A DNA stretch of 64,000 nucleotides from Streptantibioticus silvisoli (GTDB taxonomy: Bacteria > Actinomycetota > Actinomycetes > Streptomycetales > Streptomycetaceae): contig NZ_JAAGKO020000012.1 in NCBI RefSeq assembly GCF_027947535.2, positions 62,001 through 126,000 on the forward strand, in the 5' to 3' direction. Below the pieces are notes generated by a model. That model searched no databases. It was given only the letters and a program-made list of their open reading frames with translations, and was not told the origin of the DNA. Positions 18,893 to 27,900 of this stretch are shown here, in pieces (within the stretch, counting starts at the first letter, position 1; each line of letters opens with the position of its first letter). The position numbers and the translations under genes were made by a program.

Positions 18893-20008
18893 TCAGCGCA
18901 CGAGTCGGAAGAAGCCGCGGATCTGCTCGACCAGCGAATCCGGCTGTTCCAGTGCGGCGAAGTGGCCCCCGTGCGGCAGTTCCTCGAACCAGCGCAGGTC
19001 GGTGAAGCGCAGTTCGGCCTCGCGCCGGGACGGGCGGGTGATCTCGCGCGGGTACACCGAGATTCCCGACGGCGCGGTGACCTTCTCGCCGAAGCGGCCC
19101 TCCCAGTACAGCCGTGCCGACGACGTGGCCGACGCGGTGAACCAGTAGACCGAGACGGCGTCGAGGATCTGCTGCCGTGACAGCGCGTCCTCGGGGTGGC
19201 CGTCGTTGTCGGTCCAGGCCCAGAACTTCTCGGCGATCCACGCGGCCTGGCCGGCCGGTGAGTCGGTGAGGCCGTAGCCCAGCGTCTGCGGCCGGGTGGA
19301 CTGCTGGCCGGAGTAGCCGCGGCCGGTGCGCCGGAACTCCTCGGTGGCCTCGCGCGCGGCCCGTTCCTGCGGCGTCGGGTCGTCGAAGGCGCCCAGCGGC
19401 GCACTCGCCAGGTTCACGTGCAGACCGGCGACCCGTTCCGGGGCCACCTCACCGAGCGCGCCGGACACCGCCGAACCCCAGTCGCCGCCCTGCGCGCCGT
19501 AGCGCCCGTAGCCCAACGAGACCATGAGCCGGTCCCACGCCCGCGCCGTGCGCTCGATGCCCCAGCCGGTGGCCGACGGCTTGTCGCTCCACCCGTACCC
19601 CGGCAGCGACGGGGCCACGACGTGGAACGCGTCGGCCGGGTCACCGCCGTGGGCGCGCGGGTCGGTCAACGGCCCCAGGACGTCCAGGAATTCGAGCACC
19701 GACCCCGGCCACCCGTGCGTGACCACCAGCGGAAACGCGTCGGGCTCCGGTGAACGGACGTGCAGGAAGTGGATCCCCAGCCCGTCAACGGTGTCGCGGT
19801 ACTGCGGGAACGCGTTGAGCCGGTCCGCGAACCCGAAGTCGTACTCCTCGGCCCAACTGCGGCACAGCTCCCGCGCGTAGGCCAGCGGCACCCCCTGCGA
19901 CCAGTCCGCCACCGTCTCCGCCTCCGGCCACCGGGTGCGGCGCAGGCGTTCCCGCAGGTCCGCGATGTCGGCTTCGGTGACGCTGACTTCGAACGGCTCG
20001 GCTGTCAT
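18893..20008 (-). CDS. Epoxide hydrolase (EHN-type, alpha/beta-hydrolase)
   Basis: 371 aa. It adds water to an epoxide to give a diol through an Asp-ester intermediate. Residues 4-110 match the epoxide-hydrolase N-terminal domain. THGWPGS (about 97-103) supplies the oxyanion region, Asp176 in QGGDWGSAVSG is the nucleophile, and GGHFAALEQP near the end supplies the general-base His. The start ATG at 20008 has GGAG 8 nt upstream. It lies 139 bp downstream of a P450 gene on the same strand, so the pair could make and open an epoxide on one substrate. The TetR gene beyond the P450 is the obvious candidate regulator. Confidence 0.92.
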   Translation of the reverse strand: MTAEPFEVSVTEADIADLRERLRRTRWPEAETVADWSQGVPLAYARELCRSWAEEYDFGFADRLNAFPQYRDTVDGLGIHFLHVRSPEPDAFPLVVTHGWPGSVLEFLDVLGPLTDPRAHGGDPADAFHVVAPSLPGYGWSDKPSATGWGIERTARAWDRLMVSLGYGRYGAQGGDWGSAVSGALGEVAPERVAGLHVNLASAPLGAFDDPTPQERAAREATEEFRRTGRGYSGQQSTRPQTLGYGLTDSPAGQAAWIAEKFWAWTDNDGHPEDALSRQQILDAVSVYWFTASATSSARLYWEGRFGEKVTAPSGISVYPREITRPSRREAELRFTDLRWFEELPHGGHFAALEQPDSLVEQIRGFFRLVR

Positions 20009-20030
20009 GCCGGCTCCTTTCGTCGGTGTG

Positions 20031-20098
20031 GACGACGTCCCGGTGCGGACGACACCGCGGTACGGACGACGTCCCGGTGCGGACGGCATCCCGGTACG
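20031..20098. repeat. 17-nt tandem repeat, four units
   Basis: Units start at 20031, 20048, 20065 and 20082. Units 1 and 3 are identical (GACGACGTCCCGGTGCG); units 2 and 4 differ at a few positions. A partial fifth copy follows. It fills the space between the P450 stop and the epoxide hydrolase ribosome binding site. Confidence 0.85.
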
Positions 20099-20147
20099 GA
20101 CGCATCCGCGACGCCTGCCCGGGCGATCCCGTACCCGCGCCCCGCGC

Positions 20148-21365
20148 TCACCAGGTGACGGGGAGTTCGTGCACCCCGTACACGAGCATGTCGTGCTTGA
20201 ACCTGACGTCGGACAGCGGTTCCGCCAGCGCGAGCGTGGGGATGCGGCGGTACAAGGTGCTGTAGACCACCTGGAGTTCGACCCGGGCGAGCGGCTGGCC
20301 GAGGCACTGGTGGATGCCGAAGCCGAAGGCGACGTGGTGGCGTGCCTTGCGGCGGACGTCGAGGTCGTCGGCGTCGGGGAAGTGGGCCTCGTCGCGGTTG
20401 GCGACGGACAGGGCGGCGACGATGCCCTCGCCCTCGCGTATCGTCCGCCCGCCGATCTCGATGTCCGCCAGCGCGACCCGGCGCAGACCGGCATGCACGA
20501 TGTTGAGGTAACGCAGCAGTTCCTCGACGGCGTTGGCGACCAGGGCGGGGTCGTCGCCGTCGCGGATCTGCGCCAGCTGGTCCGGGCGCTCCAGCAGCGC
20601 GACCGTGCCCAGGGCGATCATGTTGGCGGTCGTCTCGTGGCCGGCGATGAGCAGCAACTGCCCCATGCCGGCGATCTGCCGGGCGGTCATCGCACCGGTA
20701 CGCATCTGCTCGACGACGAGTTGGCTGAGCAGGTCGTCGCCGGGGTCGCTGTTCTTCTGCTCGGCGAGGTCGCCCAGGTAGCCGAGCATCTCCTCGGTGG
20801 CCGACACCGCTTCGGCCGGAGTGGAGTCGCGCGCGATGATCGTCCTGCTGATGCGGTGGAAGAGGTCACGGTCGGCGTAGGGCACGCCCAGCAGTTCGCA
20901 GATGACCAGCGACGGCACCGGCAGCGCGAACGCCGCGACGAGGTCCGCGGGCTTCGGCCCGGCGAGCAGGTCGTCGATCAGCTCGTCCACGATCCGCTGG
21001 ACGCGCGGCCGCAGTGCCTCCATCTTCTTGATCATGAAGTTCGAGGTCAGCAGGCGGCGCTGGGCGGAGTGCTCCGGGTCGTCCATGTTGATGAACGCTC
21101 TGGAGACCTTGCTCCGGGCGGCCGTCGCCGCCGTGGCGTGCGGGTACCCCGGCAGGCTGTTGTCGACGCTCACCCGCGGGTCGCCGAGTGCGGCCCGGAT
21201 GTCCTCGTAGCGGGTGAGCAGCCACGGGGTGCTGCCGTCCCACAGCTCCACGCGCGAGATCGGCTCGTTCTGCTGGAGGCCGCCCAGCGCGGGCGGCGGG
21301 TCGAACGGGCAGCGGTCGGCACGGGGCATGGGGAAGGCGGGTGCACCGGACAGGGTCTCCGTCAT
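20148..21365 (-). CDS. Cytochrome P450
   Basis: 405 aa, a typical bacterial class I P450 that needs separate ferredoxin and reductase, neither of which is adjacent. The I-helix motif AGHETT, the K-helix EELLR (ExxR) and the haem loop FGFGIHQCLGQPLAR with Cys354 as proximal ligand are present. The overall pattern is like CYP105/CYP107-type oxidases of Streptomyces; the substrate is unknown. I chose ATG 21365 because GGAG lies about 8 nt upstream; an in-frame start 18 nt further out is less well placed. The epoxide hydrolase follows on the same strand. Confidence 0.93.
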   Translation of the reverse strand: MTETLSGAPAFPMPRADRCPFDPPPALGGLQQNEPISRVELWDGSTPWLLTRYEDIRAALGDPRVSVDNSLPGYPHATAATAARSKVSRAFINMDDPEHSAQRRLLTSNFMIKKMEALRPRVQRIVDELIDDLLAGPKPADLVAAFALPVPSLVICELLGVPYADRDLFHRISRTIIARDSTPAEAVSATEEMLGYLGDLAEQKNSDPGDDLLSQLVVEQMRTGAMTARQIAGMGQLLLIAGHETTANMIALGTVALLERPDQLAQIRDGDDPALVANAVEELLRYLNIVHAGLRRVALADIEIGGRTIREGEGIVAALSVANRDEAHFPDADDLDVRRKARHHVAFGFGIHQCLGQPLARVELQVVYSTLYRRIPTLALAEPLSDVRFKHDMLVYGVHELPVTW

Positions 21366-21400
21366 GACATCTCCAAACGTCACTGTCAGCTACCAAACGA

Positions 21401-21423
21401 TTGTTCACACACTTGGCGAACAA
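21401..21423. promoter_or_regulatory. Inverted repeat upstream of the P450 gene, candidate TetR operator
   Basis: TTGTTC (21401-21406) and GAACAA (21418-21423) form a 6-bp dyad separated by 11 nt, centred about 47 bp before the P450 start, in an AT-rich patch where the promoter should lie. The size and place fit an operator for the neighbouring TetR protein. Confidence 0.45.
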
Positions 21424-21660
21424 ATGTTAGGTCGTTCGATGACCAGGTGTCAGGAGGGCGTGGCCGGATCGAGCCACGACAGGTCCTGAGAACGGCGGCC
21501 GCAACGTGCCCTCGCCACACGGGAGTTCACCGGAGCGACGGTGCGGGCCCGCCGGCTGCTCCAGGCCCCGGGGGCCAGCGTCCCGGGCCCGCGAGTCCCC
21601 GCCGCGTGCCGATCCGGCGGGCCGGTGCGTTGCGGGCCGCGTCGCGGGCGTGGTTGGGGG

Positions 21661-21686
21661 CGGCCCGGGCTTTCGCCGCCGGGCCG
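21661..21686 (-). terminator. Hairpin downstream of the TetR gene
   Basis: CGGCCCGG (21661-21668) pairs with CCGGGCCG (21679-21686), 27 bp past the TetR stop codon. No T-run follows, as is common in Streptomyces. Confidence 0.5.
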
Positions 21687-21712
21687 GGAGGACATCACTC
21701 AGGTGGTGGGGC

Positions 21713-22339
21713 TCAGACGAAGACCAGTGCGATGAGGTCGTCGACGAACGCCTTGATGTTCTGGGCGCCGGTCCTGCTCGGCAGGCTGTGCACCAGCGCG
21801 ACGTGCCCGTGCGCGCCGACGAAGACGATCTCCGCGGCCCGCCGGCCGGGCACGCGCAGCTCGTGGCCGGCTTCGGCGCAGCGCGTGAAGGCGGCGACGA
21901 GGGTCTCGACCACCTCCATCAGCGGACCCTCGGGGCGCTCCTCGGGCCCGGGGCGGCTGGCGCCGTTGCTGAGCATCAGCCGGTAGTGGCCGGGGTGGGC
22001 GACGGCGAACGCGCAGTAGGCGTGCATCTGCGCGCGCACCCGCCCGACGACGTCCTCGGGGTCGCAGTGCTCGTCGGCGGTCAGCATCAGCGACCGCAGG
22101 CGGGCGAACTCGTGCTCCAGGAGCCCGCGCACCAGCGCGGCGCGGTCGGTGAAGTGCCGGTAGATGCTGGCCGGTGCGATGCCCACGCCCCGGGCGACCC
22201 CGCGGATGGTCAGCCCGTCCGCGGCGCCGAGCTCGGACAGCAACTGGCTCGCCGCGTCGAGGATCTCGACCCGCAGCCGCTCACCCTCGCCCCAGCGGTT
22301 GCGGGTGCGCTGGGGAGCGATGTCTACCTCGTCTGGCAC
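21713..22339 (-). CDS. TetR-family transcriptional regulator
   Basis: 208 aa. Residues 25-72 form the TetR helix-turn-helix, with LTIRGVARGVGIAPASIYRHFTD as the recognition part; the remainder is the helical ligand-binding and dimer domain (HPGHYRLMLSNG, GRRAAEIVFVGAHGHVALVHSL), resembling the TetR_C_13/WHG-type domain. I chose GTG 22339; the frame is open upstream but that stretch consists of GC-rich short repeats. The gene lies upstream of the P450 and epoxide hydrolase genes on the same strand and probably represses them, using a small-molecule signal. Confidence 0.9.
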   Translation of the reverse strand: MPDEVDIAPQRTRNRWGEGERLRVEILDAASQLLSELGAADGLTIRGVARGVGIAPASIYRHFTDRAALVRGLLEHEFARLRSLMLTADEHCDPEDVVGRVRAQMHAYCAFAVAHPGHYRLMLSNGASRPGPEERPEGPLMEVVETLVAAFTRCAEAGHELRVPGRRAAEIVFVGAHGHVALVHSLPSRTGAQNIKAFVDDLIALVFV

Positions 22340-22767
22340 GGGTCCATTCTTACCGGCCCGCGGCCTCCTGCCCAGGAGATGCGCCGGGTGGGTCCCGGCA
22401 TCGGCATCGGCCCCGGCACCGCGGAGGGTGACGCGGCTCCGGGGATGACGCACCGCGGGGGGTGACGCACCGCGGGGGGACGATGCACCGCAGGGGGTGA
22501 CGCACCGCGGGGGACGACGCACCGTGAGGTGACGCTCCGTCGGCCACCGGGCGACCCCGCCACCGGCCGCGCCGTTCACGGGCGCCTACGCGTCATCCGC
22601 GTCACGTTCGCCGGCACGGCATCCGCGTCACTCGCCGGGCCGCCGCCGGCGCGGAGCTCTTCGCCGGTGCCGGACCGAGCCGGTGCCGGACCAACACCCC
22701 GCGTTCACAGGCTGCATGGCCGGGATTACGATTTCTCCACACCTATCGTATTCCCGGGGGGGAACTC
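22340..22767. other. Intergenic stretch between divergent genes
   Basis: 428 bp separating the TetR gene (minus) from the secreted-protein gene (plus). It must hold both promoters; an AT-rich patch at about 22726-22752 is the likely promoter of the plus-strand gene. The left part is occupied by the tandem repeat at 22444-22542. Confidence 0.45.
22444..22542. repeat. ~17-nt tandem repeat, about six units
   Basis: Imperfect units of the form GTGACGCACCGCGGGGG, with GACGATGCACCG and GACGACGCACCG variants, run from 22444 to 22542 about 100 bp upstream of the TetR start. Confidence 0.75.
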
Positions 22768-24351
22768 ATGCGGCGAAGACCGCTCATGCTCGCTGTCGCC
22801 ACACTCGCGCTCGGGCCCGCGCTGGCCACGTTGCCGGCCGCGCAGGCCCAGGCGGCCACCGGGTCGCTGACGGTGACGACGATCGGGCGGAACGGCGCGA
22901 AGGTCAAGGCCGACGTGCAGTTGTACAACACGCGCAGCCAGGCCGTGAAGACGGTCAAGAGCGGCGTGAAGACGTCGCTGCCGACCGGGACGTACATCGT
23001 GACGGCGGACATCGAGACGCCGGACAGCGCGCCGGGTGTCATGGGGATGACGGACACGCTGGCGGGGCGGCAGATCACCGTGGCGTCGGGGACGACGCTG
23101 ACGTTCGACGCGCGCCAGGGCAAGCAGGTCAAGGCGTCGCTGAGCGGCGAGGCGGGGAGCGCCTCGGACTACCAGGGGCAGATCCTGGCCGGGGTGTGCG
23201 CCAAGGACGACACCTTGGAGGAGGCGCTCGCCATCAACACGCCGCAGGGGATGTACGAGATCCCCAACTCCTCCAACGCGCTCCAGTTCGCCTGGATGGC
23301 GACCTACCTGGACCAGCCGGCGGCCGGCACGGGCGCGGAGTACTACCTGAGCGGGCAGACGACCGGAATGCCGGCCAGTGTGTCGTACGCCTACAGCAGG
23401 GCGAAACTCGCGCACGTCAGCGTGATGGTCCGCAGCGGTGAGTCGGTCGGCGGGCAGACGTCGTTCGAGTTCCAGCCGACGCCGCCCGGCAACCTCAGCT
23501 GCGAGACCGACATGTGGGGTCCGGCCTACGAGGAGGACGCGCCGGGCTACGCCGTGGACGCCTACGTCTCGCCCGGTACGTGGGAGGCGCGCACCGACGA
23601 GTTCAGCGGCAGCGACGACGTGGGAGGCGCGTTCACCGGCGACCACGTGTACGCGGGCGGCAGGACGTACGACGAGACGTTCCAGCGCGCGGTGTTCGGC
23701 CCGACCGAGGGTCTGCCGTACGTCGAGGGCCGAGCGGTCACCTACACGCCGTACAACACGATCGCGGACGCGGTCGGCGGCACCGGCGAGTCCCCGTCGA
23801 CGTACGACACGGTGACGCTGAGCCGCGACGGCAGGACACTCAAGACGCAGAAGCTCACCACGGGGAGCGAGGCGTACCCGACCTTCTCCGAGCACATCAC
23901 GGCGACGGGCTGGTACGTGCTGAAGGTGGTGGCCACCCGGGTCCGCGCCGCCAACCTGTCCAGCACGGTCTCGCTCGACTGGCACTTCTACGCCAACCCC
24001 GCCCACCACCAGGTGGAGCAGGGGTACATCACCCGGCTCTACCCGACCGGGCTGGACCGCCACAACGCCGCGTCGCCCGGCACCACCACACCGGTCACGG
24101 TCTACCTGACCCGCAAGGACGGCTACGGCGAGAAGTACGCCGCCGAGACGGCCAAGTCCGTCGCGGTGTACGCCTCGTTCGACAGCGGCAAAACGTGGCA
24201 CGCCGTGTCGGCGCGCAGGAGCGGCGCCCACTGGCTGGCCGACGTGAAGGAGCCGTCCGCCGCCGGGGCGGTCGCGCTGCGCACGGTGGTCACGGACACC
24301 AAGGGCGTGGCCTCCACACAGACGATCTACCGCGCGTACACCGTGAGTTGA
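22768..24351 (+). CDS. Large secreted protein with Ig-like features
   Basis: 527 aa. A Sec signal peptide (MRRRPLMLAVATLALG, cleavage near AQAQAA at 29-31) is followed by a beta-rich region. The first 100 residues have the pattern of a carboxypeptidase-regulatory or Ig-like fold (GSLTVTTIGRNGAKVKADVQ, LPTGTYIVTADI). The last 100 resemble bacterial repeat domains with KDGYGEKYAAETAKSVAVYASFDSGKTW. No protease or cell-wall sorting signal is seen. Two Cys residues (GVCAKD, LSCETD) could form a disulphide. The gene has a GGGGGGGA ribosome binding site and a strong terminator behind it, so it is a single transcription unit. Function unknown, extracellular. Confidence 0.82.
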   Translation: MRRRPLMLAVATLALGPALATLPAAQAQAATGSLTVTTIGRNGAKVKADVQLYNTRSQAVKTVKSGVKTSLPTGTYIVTADIETPDSAPGVMGMTDTLAGRQITVASGTTLTFDARQGKQVKASLSGEAGSASDYQGQILAGVCAKDDTLEEALAINTPQGMYEIPNSSNALQFAWMATYLDQPAAGTGAEYYLSGQTTGMPASVSYAYSRAKLAHVSVMVRSGESVGGQTSFEFQPTPPGNLSCETDMWGPAYEEDAPGYAVDAYVSPGTWEARTDEFSGSDDVGGAFTGDHVYAGGRTYDETFQRAVFGPTEGLPYVEGRAVTYTPYNTIADAVGGTGESPSTYDTVTLSRDGRTLKTQKLTTGSEAYPTFSEHITATGWYVLKVVATRVRAANLSSTVSLDWHFYANPAHHQVEQGYITRLYPTGLDRHNAASPGTTTPVTVYLTRKDGYGEKYAAETAKSVAVYASFDSGKTWHAVSARRSGAHWLADVKEPSAAGAVALRTVVTDTKGVASTQTIYRAYTVS

Positions 24352-24368
24352 CCACCCCCATGCAGAAC

Positions 24369-24407
24369 GGCTCCGGCCCGCGCGGACACTCCGCGCGGGC
24401 CGGAGCC
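24369..24407 (+). terminator. Strong intrinsic-type terminator
   Basis: GGCTCCGGCCCGCGCGG (24369-24385) and its exact complement at 24391-24407 form a 17-bp perfect stem with the loop ACACT, 18 bp after the secreted-protein stop. Confidence 0.92.
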
Positions 24408-24415
24408 GGTGGCGT

Positions 24416-24586
24416 TCATGGGCCGGATGCGGCCGCTCGTACGCGGGGGAAGGTGGTCGAGATCTTCGCCGGGCAGAGCAGCAGGATCGTCAGGGAGTCG
24501 AGCGGCGTCCGCCGGACCTCGGGGAACTGTCCGACCGCCATGGTCTCCGCGATCGGGGTGCGTTGCGTTTTCGATCCGGGCATCAC
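24416..24586 (-). CDS. Possible small peptide gene
   Basis: A 56-codon frame with very high third-position GC, GTG start at 24586 (ATG at 24583) and AAGGAAGG about 15 nt upstream. The peptide has a polar N-terminus (PGSKTQRTPIAETMAVGQFP), then VRRTPLDSLTILLLCPAK with a single Cys, and a basic tail. No family is recognised. Short precursor-like peptides of this layout occur beside RiPP systems, but no modifying enzyme is adjacent. It shares the terminator region of the gene to the left and could be read-through DNA. Confidence 0.4.
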   Translation of the reverse strand: MMPGSKTQRTPIAETMAVGQFPEVRRTPLDSLTILLLCPAKISTTFPRVRAAASGP

Positions 24587-24613
24587 CCGCCCGTGTGCCT
24601 TCCTTGCCTTCAA

Positions 24614-24972
24614 CAGGCCATGAAACGCTGCTACTTGGCAGGGTCGTTCCGGCGGCGTCCCAGCATTGGATCGACGCGGCCGACGTCATGGGCGGCACGG
24701 CAACCCCGGAAACGGCGACGTCGATGTCGGGGGCAACGGGGCCCCCGTAGTGGCGTACAACCGGCGCCCGTCATTCTCCTGGCAAGGAGACGATTCATGC
24801 TCCTGCCGCTTGCCGCACCGGTTCATTCTGGGGGAGTCGGATGGGGTGCTGTGCTGGGGTACACCTGCGTACTGGCCTACACGGTTCTGATGTTCGAGCG
24901 GGCCAGGGGCTCGGCCGGCTGGGGAACTACGCTGTGAAGTTCGGGTAGTTGTGCGGCGGGAGGGTCTTGCGG
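24614..24972. other. Upstream region of the hydrolase/NB-ARC gene
   Basis: About 360 bp with lower GC in places. It should contain the promoter of the large plus-strand gene. No operator, repeat or gene is supported; a 74-codon plus frame (24666-24890) has no ribosome binding site. Confidence 0.4.
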
Positions 24973-27900
24973 ATGGCCGTCGACGGGCTGGGTGTGGTGC
25001 TGGTCCACGGGTTCAGATCCGGGCCGGAGACGTGGCAGCACGTGCGGGACCGGATCGGCGAGGACGATGAGCTGAAGTTCGTCACGACGCTGCCGTTCTC
25101 GTATGCGACCGGTCTTACGCGGTACCACCCGCTGAGGACGTGGACGAGCATCAGTGCCGCGGCGGACAGCCTGCGGGAGTTCCTGCGGACCGAGGCCGGC
25201 GGCTTCCCCCGGGTGGTGCTGGTCTCGCACAGCATGGGCGGGCTGATCGTGCAGCGCCACTTGGCGCGGATGCTCTCCGACGGCAACGGGCGGGAGCTGG
25301 CCCGGATCGGCCGGGTGGTGATGCTGGCCTGCCCCAACGACGGCTCGCAGCTGTTCCTGTCGCTGCGCCAGGGCATATTCGGGCGGCGGCATCCGCAGGA
25401 GAGCGAGCTGCGGCCACTGAACGAGCAGGTCACCGAGACCCGGCGCAGGGTGCTGCACGATGTCGTCCACGCCGCCCGGGTCACCGACCGCACGTGTCCG
25501 ATCCCGTTCTCCGTCTATGCCGGTGACAGCGACGGTGTGGTCCCGATGGCCTCCGCCCAGTCGGTGTTCCGCGACACCGCGGCACTGCCCGGCGACCACT
25601 TCGGCATCCTTCGGGCGGTCGGCGCGGAGCACCGCACCTTCACCACGCTGCGCCGCCTGCTGCGCGAGACCGCCGCGGCACCGGACCCGCCCGGCACCGC
25701 AGAGACCTCGGAGGTCTGCGGTGGCTTACCGGCCGGCGCTGTCGGGTCCCGGCCCGCGCCCGGGGCGCCGCAGCCGCCGGTGACGGTGGGCAACGCGATC
25801 AGCGGCGGCCGGCAGCACGCCCCCGTCATCCAGGGCCACACGGTGAACGTCACGTTCCGCTCCGAACCGTCGACCGGAACCTCCGGGGCCGACGGCCGCG
25901 ATGCCGGGCACCGACCGCCGGCCGGACCGGCCGCGTCCTCGCCCGTGCAGGGTGCGGCGGGGCTGCCGGTGCGTTCGGCGACGTTCACCGGCCGCGAGGA
26001 CGACGTCCGCGCCCTCCTGGACGACCTGGCCCCCCGCACCCGCACCGACGCCGGCGCGACCGGTACTCCGCGGGTCCCCGTGCTGGTGCAGGCGGTGGCC
26101 GGGATGGGCGGGGTCGGCAAGACCGAGCTGGCCCTGCAAACCGCGGAGCGCGCCCTGGCCCGGCCCGGCTGGTTTCCCGGCGGGGTCCTGTTCGCCGACC
26201 TCAACGGCTACGACCCCACCCCCGAGCGCCGCACCAGCGCCGAAGCCGTCCTGGACACCTTCCTGCGCGCCCTGGGCACACCGCCCGAGGAGATACCGGC
26301 CGACGCCCCCGCCCGCTCGGCTCTGTTGCGCACGGTCCTGGCCGACCGCGCCGCACACGGCCGACGCACCCTGCTGGTGATCGACAATGCCGGCAGCGAA
26401 GAGCAGGTCCGCCCCCTGCTGCCCGGCGACGACGCCACCGCGGTTCTGGTCACCTCCCGGCACTCCCTCGACATCGGCGCCCGCCTGCACACCCTCGACA
26501 CCCTCGACGCGCACGCCTCGGTCGACCTCATCCGCCAGGAACTCCACCGGGCCCGCACCGGCGACACCCGCGTCGACGACGACCCCGACGCCGCCGCCCG
26601 CATCGCCGACCTGTGCGGCCACCTCCCCCTCGCCCTCCACGTCATCGCCGCCCTCCTCGCCGACACCCCGCAACGCCCCCTGGCCTCCATGGCGGACGCC
26701 CTGGCCGACGGACACACCCGCCTGCAACTCCTGACCCGCGCCGACCGCGCCGTACAGGCCGCATTCGACCTGTCCTACGCCAACCTCACCCCCGACCAGG
26801 CCAGACTCTTCCGCCTCCTCCCGCTCAACCCCGGCCCGGACCTGTCCACCGAGACCGCCGCCCACCTCCTGGACGCCGACCAGGCCACGGTCGAGGTACT
26901 GCTGACCGATCTGGCCCGCGCCCACCTGGTCGAGCCCGGGGTATGGCCACGGTGGCGCATGCACGACCTGCTGCGCCTCCACGCGGACCACCACGGCCGC
27001 ACCCAAGCCGACGAAGACCACCGCGACACCGCACACACCCGCCTGCTGGACCACTACCTGGCCACCGCCGAAGCGGCCGACACCCACCTGTCCCGCCTGC
27101 CGCAGACACCGCGCTCACCGGCATTCACCGACCGCCGGCGGGCACTGGAGTGGCTGGACGCCGAACACGCCAACCTCACCGCAGCCGCCACCACCGCCCC
27201 CCACAACCACCCCGCCCACACCGACATGACCTTCGCCCTGTACCAGTACTTCGACCTCCGACGCCGCTTCGACGACATCATCACCCTCGCCAACCAAACC
27301 CGCACCGCCCACCGCGAGACCGGCGACCGGCACCGCGAAGGCATGGCGTGGGGCAACCTTGGCCTCGCCCTGCGGGAGGTGCGCCGGTTCGACGAGGCCA
27401 TCGACGCCCACCAACAGGACCTGGACATCTGCCGCGAGACCGGCGACCGACACGGCGAAGGCAGGGCGTGGAACAACCTCGGCCTCGCCCTGCGGAAGGT
27501 GGGCCGGTTCGACGAGGCCATCACCGCCCACCAACAGGACCTGGACATCTGCCGCGAGACCGGCGACCGACACGGCGAAGGCACGGCGTGGAACAACCTC
27601 GGCCTCGCCCTGCGGGAGGTGGGCCGGTTTGACGATGCCATCACCGCCTGCACCCACGCCCGCGACATCTTCCGCGAGACCGGCGACCGGCACGGCGAGG
27701 GCAGTGCGTGGAACAACCTCGGCCTCGCCCTGCGGAAGGTGGGCCGGTTCGACGATGCCATCACCGCCCACACCCACGCCCGTGACATGCACCGCGAGAC
27801 CGGCGACCGGCACGGCGAGGGCAGTGCGTGGAACAACCTCGGCAACGCCCTGCAGGAGGTGGGCCGGTTTGACGACGCCATCACCGCCCACACCCACGCC

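Larger units (their letters stand above)
21366..21712. other. P450 promoter region
   Basis: 347 bp upstream of the P450 gene and downstream of the TetR gene, both on the minus strand. It holds the candidate operator at 21401-21423 and the hairpin at 21661-21686; no gene is seen in the remainder. Confidence 0.5.

Noticed and set aside
20009-20494. N-terminal extension of the epoxide hydrolase through the 17-nt repeats
   Set aside because: It would overlap the P450 gene end and encode repeat-derived sequence; ATG 20008 has GGAG and starts the EHN domain.
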